Assembly (NCBI GenBank): GCA_023375785.1 | Contig: SZWC01001525.1 | Coordinates: forward strand, 3,480 to 46,148 | DNA from: Penium margaritaceum | Lineage: Eukaryota > Streptophyta > Zygnematophyceae > Desmidiales > Peniaceae | Length of the DNA stretch: 42,669 nucleotides | Reading direction: 5' to 3' | Part shown: positions 42,208-42,669 of the stretch, one piece after another | How the letters are laid out: each line of letters starts with the position of its first letter | Numbering within the stretch: position 1 is the first letter of the stretch | Notes under the pieces: model-generated | The model's input: the letters and a program-made list of their open reading frames with translations, nothing else | What the model was told of the DNA's origin: nothing | Databases searched by the model: none | Translations under genes and position numbers: made by a program

Positions 42208-42669
42208 TCACGGATGCACACTGAGTGAACTCACAACCTTCTTGAACGAGTCCCGCTTCAGTGCCTTGGTCAAGAAGTCAGCCAGCTGTCTTGCTATCTC
42301 AATCCATACGATGCTGATGCTGCTGTCATGCAACAACAAACGCACATAGTGATACTCAACATTGATGTGCTTTGTGCGTGTGTGATGCACACCGTCATTG
42401 TCAGCGATGGCCATGGCACTCTCATTGTCACAATGCAAGGTGATGGATGCGACAGACTGACGCAACTCGGACAGCAGACGACGCAACCACACACTCTCAC
42501 ACGCGCCTGAGCCAAGCACCACGTACTTAGCCTCAGCACTGCTGCGTGCAATGCACCCCTGCTTGCCACTGCCCCAGGACACGGATGTGCCGCCGACCAG
42601 AAACATCCAGCCCGTGCGATTTTTAGCGTCTGGACTGCCGGCCCAGTCACTGTCGGTGTAGCCCACTGC
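42208..42669 (-). CDS. Copy G RNase H, 3' end of copia pol (partial)
   Basis: Open minus-strand frame cut by the window end; its true start lies beyond 42669. Motifs: GYTDSDWAGSPDAKNRTGW, GSGKQGCIARSSAEAKYVVL, CESVWLRRLLSELRQ, LHCDNESAMAIADN, HTRTKHINVEYHYVR, RQLADFLTKALKRDSF, ending in TGA. It is the least damaged coding piece in the window: no stop or frameshift in about 153 codons, with DSDW, CDNE and ADFLTKAL all canonical. The role would be degrading the RNA of the RNA-DNA hybrid during reverse transcription. Whether the whole element is intact cannot be seen. Confidence 0.9.
   Translation of the reverse strand, partial: AVGYTDSDWAGSPDAKNRTGWMFLVGGTSVSWGSGKQGCIARSSAEAKYVVLGSGACESVWLRRLLSELRQSVASITLHCDNESAMAIADNDGVHHTRTKHINVEYHYVRLLLHDSSISIVWIEIARQLADFLTKALKRDSFKKVVSSLSVHP

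Overview
This window looks like a repeat-dominated piece of a plant-type nuclear genome (land plant or streptophyte alga; the species cannot be read from the sequence). I find no intact host gene, rRNA, tRNA or CRISPR array. Nearly everything recognisable is Ty1/copia LTR retrotransposon at different stages of decay. The primer binding sites resemble the complement of plant initiator-tRNA-Met, and polyproteins run gag - protease - integrase - RT - RNase H, the copia order.

Layout: 1-1048 is a flank with a long CTG microsatellite. 1054-8041 is copy A1 (minus strand), with both LTRs, a PBS and an exact 5-bp target duplication (ATGCC). 8346-14470 is copy B2 (plus), a different, badly eroded family; it contains a single N bracketed by an exact 228-bp duplication that looks like an assembly error. 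14992-15860 is A3 (plus), a family-A 5' LTR plus PBS with no coding region. 15860-17920 is unrecognised. 17926-26593 is copy E (minus), a third copia lineage with LTRs full of GGTGA-type minisatellite and an exact TACCT target duplication. Inside E, between its GAG-pre-integrase and integrase-core remnants, sits an unrelated ~3.05-kb insertion (about 21454-24507). It has short imperfect terminal inverted repeats and a core array of nested hairpins punctuated by long C and G homopolymers. 26600-31300 is F (minus), a fourth, decayed copia. 31917-32659 and 40471-40854 are arms of an inverted pair of LTR-like repeats (D and D'). 32660-40470 is copy A4 (plus), inserted into D'. The right edge (to 42669) holds the 3' part of G (minus), whose RNase H is still open.

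The most unusual observations are: (1) A4 keeps one reading frame from gag to the end of RNase H (34208-39736, about 1,840 codons) with no frameshift, yet carries 18 internal stops, 14 TAG, 4 TGA and no TAA, many at positions that are Gln in relatives; (2) the hairpin-array insertion in E; (3) a 45-55-bp module framed by GAGACC motifs, seen seven times around A4. The genes do not form a host pathway. The window is a nested insertion record: E carries the TIR/foldback insertion and lies beside or within the 3' end of F, and A4 interrupts D'.
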